Positions 34,546 to 42,881 of a stretch of 64,000 nucleotides of DNA are shown piece by piece. The stretch's first letter is position 1. Every line of letters begins with the position of its first letter. The translations under genes and the position numbers were made by a program. The notes under the pieces were generated by a model. It did no database searches, was not told the origin of the DNA, and saw nothing but the letters and a program-made list of their open reading frames with translations. Source of the stretch: Oscillospiraceae bacterium (lineage in GTDB: Bacteria; Bacillota; Clostridia; Oscillospirales; Oscillospiraceae); contig JAGAQA010000014.1 of NCBI GenBank assembly GCA_017622995.1, positions 1 through 64,000 on the forward strand. Direction: 5' to 3'.

Positions 34546-35628
34546 ATGGAAAAGATAAAAAACTTTGTTACACAGACTGTACCCAAGGTGCTCTCGGTTT
34601 TGCTAACATTCCTGATTCTGCTGTCGATGATGGATGTTCGCCTTCTCCAGGGTACCGCCAAAACCATTAACTGCACCGGCAGCGCCAGAGGCATGAGCCA
34701 AAAGCTCGTAAAGCAGGAAATTCTGGGTCTGCGCAATGATCAGATGATCAATGATCTGACAGAGCTCCTTCTGGAACTGAAAGAGGGCGGTACAACCTAT
34801 GGCATTACCCCCTTGCGCAATGTAGAATACCGGAGCAGCGTTGCCGTTTTGACCCGATATTGGGATACGCTTCAGGAGGAAATACAGGTTGTTCGCACCC
34901 AGGGAGCCGAAAACAGCGACATCCTGTATGTGAGTAAACACTTTTATGAGCTGGCCGATCAGGCCGTCAAATACTCCGAAGAGTATTCCACGGAGATCAC
35001 CGAGGATCTGCGGTCCATAGAGAACCTCATGGTTGTTGTCAGCATTCTGATGATTCTTCTGATGCTTTTCAACACCATCCAAAACCGAAAGCTTTCCACC
35101 GTTAACTCGGAGCTTTCCCATACCGCTTACCTGGATAAACACACCAGCCTTCCCAACAAAAGCCGCTGTGAGGAGCTGCTGAATGCCCCGGAAGAGCTGG
35201 ATCTGGCAACCGCCTGTCTGATGTTCGACCTGAACAATCTGAAGAAGATCAATGATGCCATGGGGCATCAGGCCGGCGACGATATGATCAAGGGCTTTGC
35301 CCATCTGCTGCGCAAGGCCACTCCGCCTTCTGATTTTGTAGGCCGGTACGGCGGTGATGAATTCATCATCATTATGAAGGATGTAACCCCCGGCGATGTG
35401 GACGCGTTTCTGGAAAAGCTGGCCCGGATGGCCGCTGACTACAACTGCTCCGGCACCCAGTTCATGCCTGTGATTCCCCTAAGCTACGCCGTGGGCTATG
35501 CCCACTCCGCTCAGGTGCCCAACAGCACCATGCCCATGCTTCTGGAAGTCGCCGATTCCAATATGTATGCCAACAAGGCGAAAGTGAAAGCTGCCATGAA
35601 AGACCAACGATACGCAGAAGTTCGATAA
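34546..35628 (+). CDS. Membrane diguanylate cyclase (GGDEF)
   Basis: A 360-residue protein with a transmembrane helix near residues 13-32 (KVLSVLLTFLILLSMMDV), an extracytoplasmic sensor region rich in charged helices, a second helix (MVVVSILMILLMLF, about 165-180) and a C-terminal GGDEF domain. The active loop is intact: RYGGDEFIIIM, preceded by NDAMGHQAGDDMIKGFAHLL. No inhibitory RxxD site is obvious. It should make c-di-GMP in response to an external cue, and is encoded divergently from a predicted c-di-GMP phosphodiesterase. GGAGG precedes the ATG. Confidence 0.92.
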   Translation: MEKIKNFVTQTVPKVLSVLLTFLILLSMMDVRLLQGTAKTINCTGSARGMSQKLVKQEILGLRNDQMINDLTELLLELKEGGTTYGITPLRNVEYRSSVAVLTRYWDTLQEEIQVVRTQGAENSDILYVSKHFYELADQAVKYSEEYSTEITEDLRSIENLMVVVSILMILLMLFNTIQNRKLSTVNSELSHTAYLDKHTSLPNKSRCEELLNAPEELDLATACLMFDLNNLKKINDAMGHQAGDDMIKGFAHLLRKATPPSDFVGRYGGDEFIIIMKDVTPGDVDAFLEKLARMAADYNCSGTQFMPVIPLSYAVGYAHSAQVPNSTMPMLLEVADSNMYANKAKVKAAMKDQRYAEVR

Positions 35629-35631
35629 TCC

Positions 35632-35666
35632 AAAACCCGGTATCCGACAAATGGATACCGGGTTTT
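35632..35666. terminator. Bidirectional terminator, GGDEF gene / FAD gene
   Basis: Perfect 14-bp arms (AAAACCCGGTATCC and complement) with a T run on each strand. Confidence 0.88.
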
Positions 35667-35668
35667 CG

Positions 35669-37240
35669 CTAAATTGTTTCCTGAAGAATGGCTTCCGCCG
35701 TCATCATGCCGTCAACGGCCGCGGACATGATCCCGCCTGCGTATCCGGCTCCCTCCCCCGTGGGATACAGCCCCCGCAGGGAGGACTGCCGTGTTTCATC
35801 CCGGACAATCCGCACCGGAGAAGAACTCCGGGTTTCCGGGGCGGTAAGCACCGCGTCCGGGTCCGCAAAGCCCCGCAGTCTGTCATCCAGTTTCGGAAGA
35901 GCCTTGGCAAGGGCATCTGTAATATGCTTCGGCAGGCACTTATGCAGATCCGTCCAGCGCACCCCAGGACGGTAAGTGGGCTTCACGGAGCCGGGGCCGC
36001 TGCTTTCCCTGCCGGTCAGGAAATCTCCAACCTTCTGTGCCGGTGCCAGATAGCTGCCGCTCACACGGTACGCAGCCTCCTCAATTTCCCGCTGCCAATA
36101 CATGCCCCCCAGTGGGCCAGGATCCGGAAAGATTTCCGGGTTGACCGTCACAAGCAGAGCGGCATTGGCGTTTTCTCCGTCCCGGTCCGCGTAGCTCATA
36201 CCGTTGGTGACCACCCGGCCTTCTTCCGAAGCCGCCGCCACCACATATCCGCCGGGACACATACAAAAAGTATACACCGTACCGTCATCCAAATGCTGCA
36301 CCAGCTTATAATCCGCCGGCGGCAGGCTGGGGTTCTCCTCCCCGTACTGGGCCCTGTCAATGCTTTTCTGGCTGTGCTCAATACGCACCCCCATGGCAAA
36401 GGGCTTGGGTTCCATGGTGATTCCAATGGAATGCAGCATCTCAAAGGTATCTCTGGCGCTGTGGCCGATGGCCAGCACCGCCTGCCTGCAGGGTATCCGT
36501 TCTCCGCTTTCCAGCCGGACACCGGTCAGGTGATCTCCCTGGGATTCCAGAGCCGTCACCTGACTGCAAAAGCGCACCTCGCCTCCCAGAGACTCGATCC
36601 GTTTTCTCAGATTCTGAACCACCTCCAGAAGCACATCCGTTCCCACATGGGGCTTTGCGTCAAAAAGGATCTCTTCCCTGGCACCTGCCGCTACAAACTG
36701 CTTAAGAATCCAGCCGATTCTGGGATTGTTTACACCGGTATTCAGTTTCCCATCGGAGAAGGTTCCCGCGCCGCCTTCCCCAAACTGCACGTTGCTCCTG
36801 GGGTCCAGCTTTCCGGTTTTAAAAAATGCTTCCACCTTCCGGTGCCGGGTAAGGGCATCCTCTCCCCGCTCCAGAACAATCGGCCTGCGTCCGGCAAGGG
36901 CCAGCACCAGCGCCGCAAACATCCCCGCAGGCCCAAAGCCAATGACCACCGGCCGTTCCCCACCGGGCTGCGCTGCCGGGATGCGGTAACGGTTCACCGG
37001 CGCTGGGCTGACCCGGCTGCTGCGGCAGCGCTTCAGCACCTTGTTTTCGCTGCCCTTCAGTGCCACATCCACGGTATAGATCACCCGCACCTGGGGTTTT
37101 TTCCTGGCATCGATGGATTTTCTCACCAGCTGCAGGCTCCGGATTTCCGATGCGGAAATACCCAGAATTCTGGATGCCTCATAAAGAAGCACACTTTGGT
37201 CATGCTCCGGGGCAATGGAAATATCCCGAATTCTAAGCAT
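35669..37240 (-). CDS. FAD-dependent oxidoreductase (COG2509 type)
   Basis: A 523-residue flavoprotein. It opens with a short N-terminal domain ending RVIYTVDVAL, followed by the FAD dinucleotide fold PVVIGFGPAGMFAALVLAL and the later LAIGHSARDTFEML motif of the family. Members are uncharacterised dehydrogenases. Start chosen at ATG 37240 (MLRIRDISIAP), which overlaps the previous gene by 8 bases; the longer reading is shadow sequence of that gene. Confidence 0.85.
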   Translation of the reverse strand: MLRIRDISIAPEHDQSVLLYEASRILGISASEIRSLQLVRKSIDARKKPQVRVIYTVDVALKGSENKVLKRCRSSRVSPAPVNRYRIPAAQPGGERPVVIGFGPAGMFAALVLALAGRRPIVLERGEDALTRHRKVEAFFKTGKLDPRSNVQFGEGGAGTFSDGKLNTGVNNPRIGWILKQFVAAGAREEILFDAKPHVGTDVLLEVVQNLRKRIESLGGEVRFCSQVTALESQGDHLTGVRLESGERIPCRQAVLAIGHSARDTFEMLHSIGITMEPKPFAMGVRIEHSQKSIDRAQYGEENPSLPPADYKLVQHLDDGTVYTFCMCPGGYVVAAASEEGRVVTNGMSYADRDGENANAALLVTVNPEIFPDPGPLGGMYWQREIEEAAYRVSGSYLAPAQKVGDFLTGRESSGPGSVKPTYRPGVRWTDLHKCLPKHITDALAKALPKLDDRLRGFADPDAVLTAPETRSSSPVRIVRDETRQSSLRGLYPTGEGAGYAGGIMSAAVDGMMTAEAILQETI

Positions 37241-38450
37241 TTCGCACACCTCCCGCGTGATTGCCCGCCAATCTGCCGGAGCTCCAGGCCCACTGCAGAT
37301 TGTATCCGCCGCAGTCACCATCCACATCCAGCACTTCTCCGCAGGCATACAGCCCGGGGACAAGACGGCTTTCCATCGTCATTGGGTCAAATTCCTCCGT
37401 ACAGATCCCCCCTGCCGTTACCTGGGCGCTGTCCATGCCCAAGGGTTCCGTCAGGGACACCCGGAACCCCTTGACAGCCTGGGCGACCTCCCGGATTTCA
37501 TTATCCTTCAGCTCCGATGCCGCACCGGTCAGGGTCAGGCCGCAGCTCTGCACAATGACCCGTCCCAGTCGATTGTGGAGAATTCCCGTCAGGATTTCCC
37601 CGTTGGGAAGTCCCGTATCCCGGCGCATACCCAGCAGTTGTTCCAGTTTTTGCTGAGAAACCTGGGGCAGCAGGTCCAGAATACACACCCACTTCCCCTT
37701 TTCCCGGCAAACATCACGGGATATTTCAAAAATCACAGGCCCGGACAAACCCTGCTCCGTAAACTGGATCTCCCCCTGACTCCGGGCAAACAGCACATCA
37801 TCCCGATAGATTGCCGCATGGCAGTTTGCCCGGACGCCTTTGAGACCGGTGATGCCCGGCCAATCCGTTTTAATCTGTACCAGCGCGGGCCGCAGCTTGG
37901 TGCAGTGGTGCCCCAGGCCCCGCAGAATCTGATAGCCGGACATGGTGCCGCCCAGCTTGCTGCCGGCCAGACCGCCGCAGGCAACAATCAGCCGCTCGCA
38001 GCGCAGCTGTCCCTGGTCCGTTTCCAGCAGGAAGCCTTCGGAGGATTTTTTCACCCGGCGGACCTCAACGCCTGTCATTACCCGGATATTGGGTTTCTCC
38101 AGGGCAAAACGCAGCACATCCACCACGGAATTGGCCTGATCGGAATAGGGATATACCCTGCCGGAGGCCTCCGCAACGGTTAGCAAGCCCAGCTTCTGGA
38201 ACCAGGCAAGGGTCTCCTCCGGAGGGTATTGTGAAATGGCGTAGTCGGAAAAGCCCGTCTCCTCTCCGTGGTAGCCCCCCTGAGACGCGTGGAGATTGCT
38301 GAGATTACACCGGCCGTTTCCGGTTGCCTGAAGCTTCCGCCCCACCCGGGCCTGCCGTTCCAGCAGCAGCACCTGTGTATCCGGGTTGTGTGCCGCGCTG
38401 ATCGCCGCAGCCATGCCGGACGCACCGCCGCCAATGATTCCAACTACCAT
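37233..38450 (-). CDS. BaiN/HI0933-family FAD oxidoreductase
   Basis: A 405-residue flavoprotein with the FAD fold VVGIIGGGASGMAAAISAA and GRKLQATGNGRCNLSN, characteristic of the HI0933 (BaiN/RdsA) family, and C-terminal GGICTEEFDPMTMESRLVPG plus GGYNLQWAWSSG. One member acts in bile-acid 7-dehydroxylation, but most have no proven substrate; no bai genes are present. The ATG at 38450 begins the FAD fold. First of a two-gene operon with the COG2509 protein. Confidence 0.9.
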   Translation of the reverse strand: MVVGIIGGGASGMAAAISAAHNPDTQVLLLERQARVGRKLQATGNGRCNLSNLHASQGGYHGEETGFSDYAISQYPPEETLAWFQKLGLLTVAEASGRVYPYSDQANSVVDVLRFALEKPNIRVMTGVEVRRVKKSSEGFLLETDQGQLRCERLIVACGGLAGSKLGGTMSGYQILRGLGHHCTKLRPALVQIKTDWPGITGLKGVRANCHAAIYRDDVLFARSQGEIQFTEQGLSGPVIFEISRDVCREKGKWVCILDLLPQVSQQKLEQLLGMRRDTGLPNGEILTGILHNRLGRVIVQSCGLTLTGAASELKDNEIREVAQAVKGFRVSLTEPLGMDSAQVTAGGICTEEFDPMTMESRLVPGLYACGEVLDVDGDCGGYNLQWAWSSGRLAGNHAGGVRNA

Positions 38451-38483
38451 TGTCTTCGTTCCTTTCCCGCCTTTTATTTCTGT

Positions 38484-38512
38484 ATTATACACATTATTCC
38501 ACTCCGGCACAA
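38484..38512 (-). promoter_or_regulatory. Promoter of the FAD oxidoreductase pair
   Basis: Minus-strand TTGTGC (38507-38512), 17 bases, TATAAT (38484-38489). Confidence 0.6.
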
Positions 38513-38654
38513 GAAAAACTTCTTCCCAGAGGACTTTTTCTGTGATATAATGATGGATAAGCGGTGTTTATTCCGGCTTTTCCGAAACCGAATATCAACG
38601 GCCCAATGATACCGTTTCGCCCTTCCTCACGGTATCCTTTATAAAGGTGATCAT

Positions 38655-39440
38655 ATGCAGAGAGATTCCATTGACAAAATTGCAAAAACCCCGGAAGACC
38701 GTATGCTGCTGGCAAAGCTCTGGGATAAGATTAACGGCGGTATCCGAAAAAATATCGTGGGCCAAACCGGCTTTCTGTCTCCCAGAGAGCTGGAAATGGC
38801 AGAGTTTCTTTTCGGGGATGCCCCGAGGCTCTATGCCTTCGGCGGGTATGTGGATGCCGAACGGAAAATGCTTGTGTACCTGCCGGATTATTTGGAAAAG
38901 GACTACCTCCTGTCGGAAGACAGCCCGGTGGTCTGCCTGGAGGGCAGCTTTTTCCAGGGGGATGCCCTGAGCCACCGGGATATTCTGGGCGCTCTGATGG
39001 GAGCCGGAATATCCCGGGAAACCGTGGGCGACATCTGTGTAGAGCCGGGCCGATGCGTGTTTTTTGTCACCCAGGAAATGGCCCCCTACATTCTTGACAA
39101 CCTTTCTTCCGCCGGACGGACGGCCCTGCGCCTTTCCCGGCAGGATTTGAACCAAGTGCGCCTGCCCCAGCCCGTGTTTGAGATCATAAAGGATACCCTC
39201 GCCTCCCTGCGGCTGGACAGTGTTGTCTCCTCCGGATTCCGAATTGGGAGAGCCCTGGCCGCGGACTACATCCGTTCCGGAAAAACAAGTCTGGATGGCA
39301 TCCCCTGTGAAAAACCAGACAAAGAAGTTGCAGAGGGCGCGAAGATTTCCGTCAGAGGGCTTGGCAAAATCCGCCTTGCGCAGATCGGCGGGCGAACAAA
39401 GAAAGATCGGATCTCTGTCACGATCCAGAAATATGTGTGA
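38655..39440 (+). CDS. ylmH: YlmH-type S4-domain RNA-binding protein
   Basis: A 261-residue protein matching YlmH, an RNA-binding protein of the division-gene region in Bacilli recently tied to ribosome-associated quality control. The N-terminal domain carries FLSPRELEMAEFLFGDAP and LYAFGGYVDAERKML; the S4 domain at the C terminus includes IRSGKTSLDG and AEGAKISVRGLGKIRLAQIG. Here it is not next to sepF or divIVA but heads a cluster with a DUF896 gene. A TATAAT at 38546-38551 is a likely -10. Confidence 0.88.
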   Translation: MQRDSIDKIAKTPEDRMLLAKLWDKINGGIRKNIVGQTGFLSPRELEMAEFLFGDAPRLYAFGGYVDAERKMLVYLPDYLEKDYLLSEDSPVVCLEGSFFQGDALSHRDILGALMGAGISRETVGDICVEPGRCVFFVTQEMAPYILDNLSSAGRTALRLSRQDLNQVRLPQPVFEIIKDTLASLRLDSVVSSGFRIGRALAADYIRSGKTSLDGIPCEKPDKEVAEGAKISVRGLGKIRLAQIGGRTKKDRISVTIQKYV

Positions 39441-39450
39441 GGAATATGAA

Positions 39451-39654
39451 ATGAACATGAATGAAGTCATCGCCAGAATCAATGAACTGGCGAAAAAAGC
39501 CAAGGAAGGCGCTCTGACCACCGAAGAGCTGGCTGAGCGGGACAAGCTCCGCCGAATCTATATCGACTCCGTGAAGGCCAATCTGGTAGGTCAGCTGGAA
39601 AATACCTATATTCTACAGCCTGACGGAACCAAAAAGAAAGTGACGAAGAAATAA
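39451..39654 (+). CDS. DUF896 (YnzC-like) small protein
   Basis: A 67-residue DUF896/UPF0291 protein, a two-helix coiled fold whose function is unknown. The family pattern is clear: MNEVIARINELAKKAKEG, LTTEELAERDKLRRIYID and the tail LENTYILQPDG. ATG at 39451 is 7 bases from GAGG and 10 bases after ylmH; ATG at 39457 is an alternative. Confidence 0.9.
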   Translation: MNMNEVIARINELAKKAKEGALTTEELAERDKLRRIYIDSVKANLVGQLENTYILQPDGTKKKVTKK

Positions 39655-39655
39655 T

Positions 39656-40222
39656 ATGGAGCTTTTGGATGCGCTGAACCACTTTTGCCCCTGCAACGAG
39701 CAGGAGGAAACCGACAAAAAACAGATCCTATCCCTGTTGGCCAGCGGACAGGACCTGTATACCCGGGACAATCCGGTTGCCCACCTGACCGCTTCCTCCT
39801 GGGTGGTCAGTCCGGACCGGAAGCAGGTGCTCCTGGTCTACCACAATCTGTACCGTTCCTGGTCCTGGATGGGCGGCCACGCCGACGGTGACCGGGATCT
39901 TTGCCAGGTAGCCCTGCGGGAAACCCGGGAAGAAAGCGGACTGGAAGACCTGACGCTGGTGAGTCCCGAAATTTTCTCCCTGGAATCTCTTACCGTTGAC
40001 GGCCATGAAAAACGAGGTAACTACATATCCAGCCACCTGCATCTGAACGTAACCTACCTGCTGGAAGCTGACCCCAGTCAGCCCATTCGCGTCAAGCCGG
40101 ACGAAAACAGCGGTGTTGCCTGGTTCCCCGTGGAGGAGGTTGCCGGGAAGGTCAGCGAGCCCTGGATGATGCAAAGAATTTACAGCAAGCTTATGGAAAA
40201 AGTAACTGCTTGCGGCAAATAA
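39656..40222 (+). CDS. Nudix hydrolase
   Basis: A 188-residue Nudix-fold hydrolase, expected to cleave a nucleoside diphosphate linked to another group. The Nudix box is GDRDLCQVALRETREESGL, with the REx2EExG core intact; the first conserved Glu of the standard box is an Asp here. A preceding segment, WSWMGGHA, fits the family. Substrate unknown. The ATG starts one base after the DUF896 stop, implying coupling. Confidence 0.88.
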   Translation: MELLDALNHFCPCNEQEETDKKQILSLLASGQDLYTRDNPVAHLTASSWVVSPDRKQVLLVYHNLYRSWSWMGGHADGDRDLCQVALRETREESGLEDLTLVSPEIFSLESLTVDGHEKRGNYISSHLHLNVTYLLEADPSQPIRVKPDENSGVAWFPVEEVAGKVSEPWMMQRIYSKLMEKVTACGK

Positions 40223-40233
40223 CGGAGGATTCC

Positions 40234-42198
40234 ATGGAATTTTTACCCATTACCAAAAGTGAAATGGAAGCCCGGGGCATTGCGCAGCCGGACTTTGTAT
40301 ATGTCATCGGTGATGCCTATGTGGATCACCCCTCCTTCGGCCACGCCATTATCAGCCGTGTTCTGGAAAACCGGGGCTACAGCGTGTGCATCATCTCTCA
40401 GCCCAATTGGAAGGACCCCCAGTCCGTAACGACCTTCGGCCGGCCCCGGCTGGGCTTTCTGGTCAGCGGCGGCAACATGGACTCCATGGTGAACCACTAT
40501 TCCGTCACCCGCCATCGGCGGAAAACCGATTCCTTTACCCCCGGTGGCGTCATGGGAAAGCGCCCGGATTATGCCACCATCGTCTACTGCAACCTGATCC
40601 GGCAGACCTATAAAGACGTACCCATTCTCATCGGCGGAATTGAAGCCAGTCTGCGCCGCCTGGGCCACTACGATTACTGGTCCGACGGCATGAAGCGCTC
40701 GATTCTGCTGGACGCTCAGGCGGACCTTCTGATGTACGGCATGGGTGAAAAAAGCATCGTGGAAATCGCGGATGCCCTGAACGCCGGAATGGATGTGAAG
40801 GACATCACCTACATCGACGGAACGGTATACAAAACCAAGGAGCTGGACGAGAGTCTGCCCACCATCCTGCTGCCTGCCTTTGAAGAAATCCAGAAAAACA
40901 AGCGGCTCTATGCCCAATCCTTCAAAACCCAGTATGGCAACTGTGACCCCTTTACCGCCAAGCGGCTGGCCGAGCCCTACGGCAAGGAATTTGTGGTTCA
41001 GAACCCGCCTCAAAAGCCCCTGACTATGTCGGAAATGGATGCGGTCTATGCCCTGCCCTATTGCCGAACCTATCACCCCAGCTACGAAAAACTGGGCGGC
41101 GTCCCCGCCATTGAGGAAGTAAAATTCAGCCTGGTCAGCAACCGGGGCTGCTTTGGCGCCTGTTCCTTCTGCGCGCTGACCTTCCACCAGGGCCGCATCG
41201 TTCAGGTAAGAAGCCACGAGTCCATTCTGGCGGAAGCCCAGCAGATGGTCAAGGATCCGGATTTCAAGGGCTACATTCACGATGTGGGCGGTCCCACCGC
41301 CAACTTCCGGCACCCCGCCTGCGAAAAACAGATGACCAAGGGTGCCTGCGGCGGCCGTCAGTGCCTCTACCCCACCCCCTGTAAGAATATGAACGCCGAC
41401 CACAGCGACTATGTGGCGCTGCTCCGGAAGCTCCGGAAAATCCCCGGTGTGAAAAAGGTTTTTGTCCGCAGCGGCATCCGCTTTGACTACCTTCTGGCAG
41501 ACAGGAAGGACACCTTCTTTAAGGAACTGGTGCAGTACCACATCTCCGGCCAGCTGAAGGTTGCCCCGGAACACGTCTCCGATGCGGTTTTGTGCCGGAT
41601 GGGAAAGCCCAAAAACGCCGTATACAATCAGTTTGTCAGCAAGTATTTTGCACTGAACAGGCAGTACAACATGAACCAGTTTCTGGTGCCCTACCTGATG
41701 TCCAGCCATCCCGGCTCCACCATGAAGGAAGCCGTAGAACTGGCGGAATACATCCGGGATATGGGCTACAATCCCGAACAGGTACAGGATTTTTACCCAA
41801 CCCCCTCCACCCTGTCCACCGTGATGTACTACACCGGCCTGGACCCCAGAACCATGGAGCGGGTGTATGTTCCCACGGATCCCCACGAGAAAGCCATGCA
41901 GCGGGCACTGATCCAGTACCGCAACCCCAAGAACTATTATCTGGTACGGGAAGCCCTGCTGGCGGCCCACAGAGAGGATTTGATCGGTTCCGGGCCCAAG
42001 TGTCTGATTCGCGCCATCCCGCCGAAGAACGGCAGCCACGGCGCTCCACCGGCAAAAGCCGGAAAGGCCTCTAAATCCATCCATTCCAGTGTGGGTTCCG
42101 CCGGTGCCGCCAAAAAGAGCGGGAAGCCCGCCGCCGGACCCGGTAAGTCTGCGCCGAAGGGCCGCAGTTCCGCCCCTTCCAGGAAAGGAAAACGATAA
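40234..42198 (+). CDS. YgiQ family radical SAM protein
   Basis: A 654-residue radical SAM enzyme. The cluster-binding motif CFGACSFCALTFHQGR (CxxxCxxC) sits near residue 305, after an N-terminal domain typical of YgiQ (DAYVDHPSFGHAIISR, LVSGGNMDSMVNHYS). YgiQ proteins are widespread but their reaction is not established. The C terminus ends in a Lys/Gly/Ser/Pro-rich basic tail of about 55 residues, probably disordered. GGAGG lies 6 bases before the ATG. Last gene of the ylmH cluster, with its own terminator. Confidence 0.93.
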   Translation: MEFLPITKSEMEARGIAQPDFVYVIGDAYVDHPSFGHAIISRVLENRGYSVCIISQPNWKDPQSVTTFGRPRLGFLVSGGNMDSMVNHYSVTRHRRKTDSFTPGGVMGKRPDYATIVYCNLIRQTYKDVPILIGGIEASLRRLGHYDYWSDGMKRSILLDAQADLLMYGMGEKSIVEIADALNAGMDVKDITYIDGTVYKTKELDESLPTILLPAFEEIQKNKRLYAQSFKTQYGNCDPFTAKRLAEPYGKEFVVQNPPQKPLTMSEMDAVYALPYCRTYHPSYEKLGGVPAIEEVKFSLVSNRGCFGACSFCALTFHQGRIVQVRSHESILAEAQQMVKDPDFKGYIHDVGGPTANFRHPACEKQMTKGACGGRQCLYPTPCKNMNADHSDYVALLRKLRKIPGVKKVFVRSGIRFDYLLADRKDTFFKELVQYHISGQLKVAPEHVSDAVLCRMGKPKNAVYNQFVSKYFALNRQYNMNQFLVPYLMSSHPGSTMKEAVELAEYIRDMGYNPEQVQDFYPTPSTLSTVMYYTGLDPRTMERVYVPTDPHEKAMQRALIQYRNPKNYYLVREALLAAHREDLIGSGPKCLIRAIPPKNGSHGAPPAKAGKASKSIHSSVGSAGAAKKSGKPAAGPGKSAPKGRSSAPSRKGKR

Positions 42199-42204
42199 GC
42201 CCAT

Positions 42205-42235
42205 GGGCTGCTCCGCACCGGGGCAGCCCGTTTTC
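42205..42235 (+). terminator. Terminator after ygiQ-like gene
   Basis: Arms GGGCTGC and GCAGCCC followed by GTTTTCT, 6 bases past the stop. Confidence 0.75.
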
Positions 42236-42251
42236 TATGCTGGATTTCTAA

Positions 42252-42416
42252 GGAAGCTCTGAATAATTCGTCTGTGGCTGAGCAGCGGGTCTTTTGCCCC
42301 ATCCGTGCAGTATCAAAATTGGGAAATACACAAAGTATTCCCTCAATTTTGATACTTTCGGCTGAGCCAAAATCCCTCGCTGTCAGCTCTCGCCGAATGA
42401 ATCAGAGCTTCCCTAA
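42252..42416 (-). repeat. Structured interspersed repeat, copy 3 (inverted)
   Basis: A 165-bp element whose reverse complement matches the copies at 1972-2132 and 2700-2831: GGAAGCTCTGAAT at both ends (inverted), GCTGACAGCGAG near one end, CAGACGA near the other, and the central GGGAATAC / GTATTTCCC hairpin, here extended by CAAAATTG arms. It follows the ygiQ-like gene and its terminator, before the tRNA promoter. Confidence 0.85.
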
Positions 42417-42514
42417 CAAAACGGATTGAATCTGCATGGAAATAGCCGGAACTCCGATGTTTTCAGAAAGAAACGGAGCATTCCGGGAATACAGGGAATA
42501 CAGGAAAGTTTTCC

Positions 42515-42543
42515 TTGACATTATGTTTTCTGCATGCTATAAT
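42515..42543 (+). promoter_or_regulatory. tRNA operon promoter
   Basis: Perfect TTGACA (42515-42520), 17 bases, TATAAT (42538-42543), 35 bases before tRNA-Met. Confidence 0.88.
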
Positions 42544-42577
42544 ACCACCCGTAGTGACGAGCGTCACTTGATTGAAC

Positions 42578-42654
42578 GGGCCTTTAGCTCAGTTGGTCAG
42601 AGCCTCCGGCTCATAACCGGATAGTCCCGGGTTCGAGTCCCTGAAGGCCCACCA
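42578..42654 (+). tRNA. tRNA-Met (CAT anticodon)
   Basis: A 77-base cloverleaf with CCA encoded. Acceptor arms GGGCCTT and AAGGCCC pair fully; the anticodon loop is CTCATAA, giving CAT, and the T-loop is GTTCGAGTC. The G-C first pair and D-loop suggest elongator Met rather than initiator. A CAT anticodon modified to lysidine (Ile2) cannot be excluded from sequence alone. Confidence 0.93.
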
Positions 42655-42686
42655 GAAGCAAAAGGGTTTTCCTTTCTTTCATATAT

Positions 42687-42761
<75 letters not shown>

Positions 42762-42762
<1 letters not shown>

Positions 42763-42794
42763 AAACCACCGAACGGCTTTCGTTCGGTGGTTTT
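42762..42794 (+). terminator. Terminator after tRNA-Trp
   Basis: Arms AAAACCACCGAACG and CGTTCGGTGGTTTT with a T-rich tail. Confidence 0.85.
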
Positions 42795-42859
42795 ACTTTT
42801 CTTGGACAAATTCTTGCTTTCCTGCTCTTAAAAGTATAGCATACCAAAAGGAAAGAGAA

Positions 42860-42881
42860 AAGGGCGAATTTCTTCGCCCTT
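42860..42881 (-). terminator. Terminator after the restriction-modification gene
   Basis: Arms AGGGCGAA and TTCGCCCT, overlapping the restored stop region, followed on the minus strand by TTCTCTTT. Confidence 0.7.

Noticed and set aside
40243..42204. Minus-strand frame opposite the YgiQ gene
   Set aside because: Shadow of a conserved radical SAM gene with the same codon bias; no motifs of its own.
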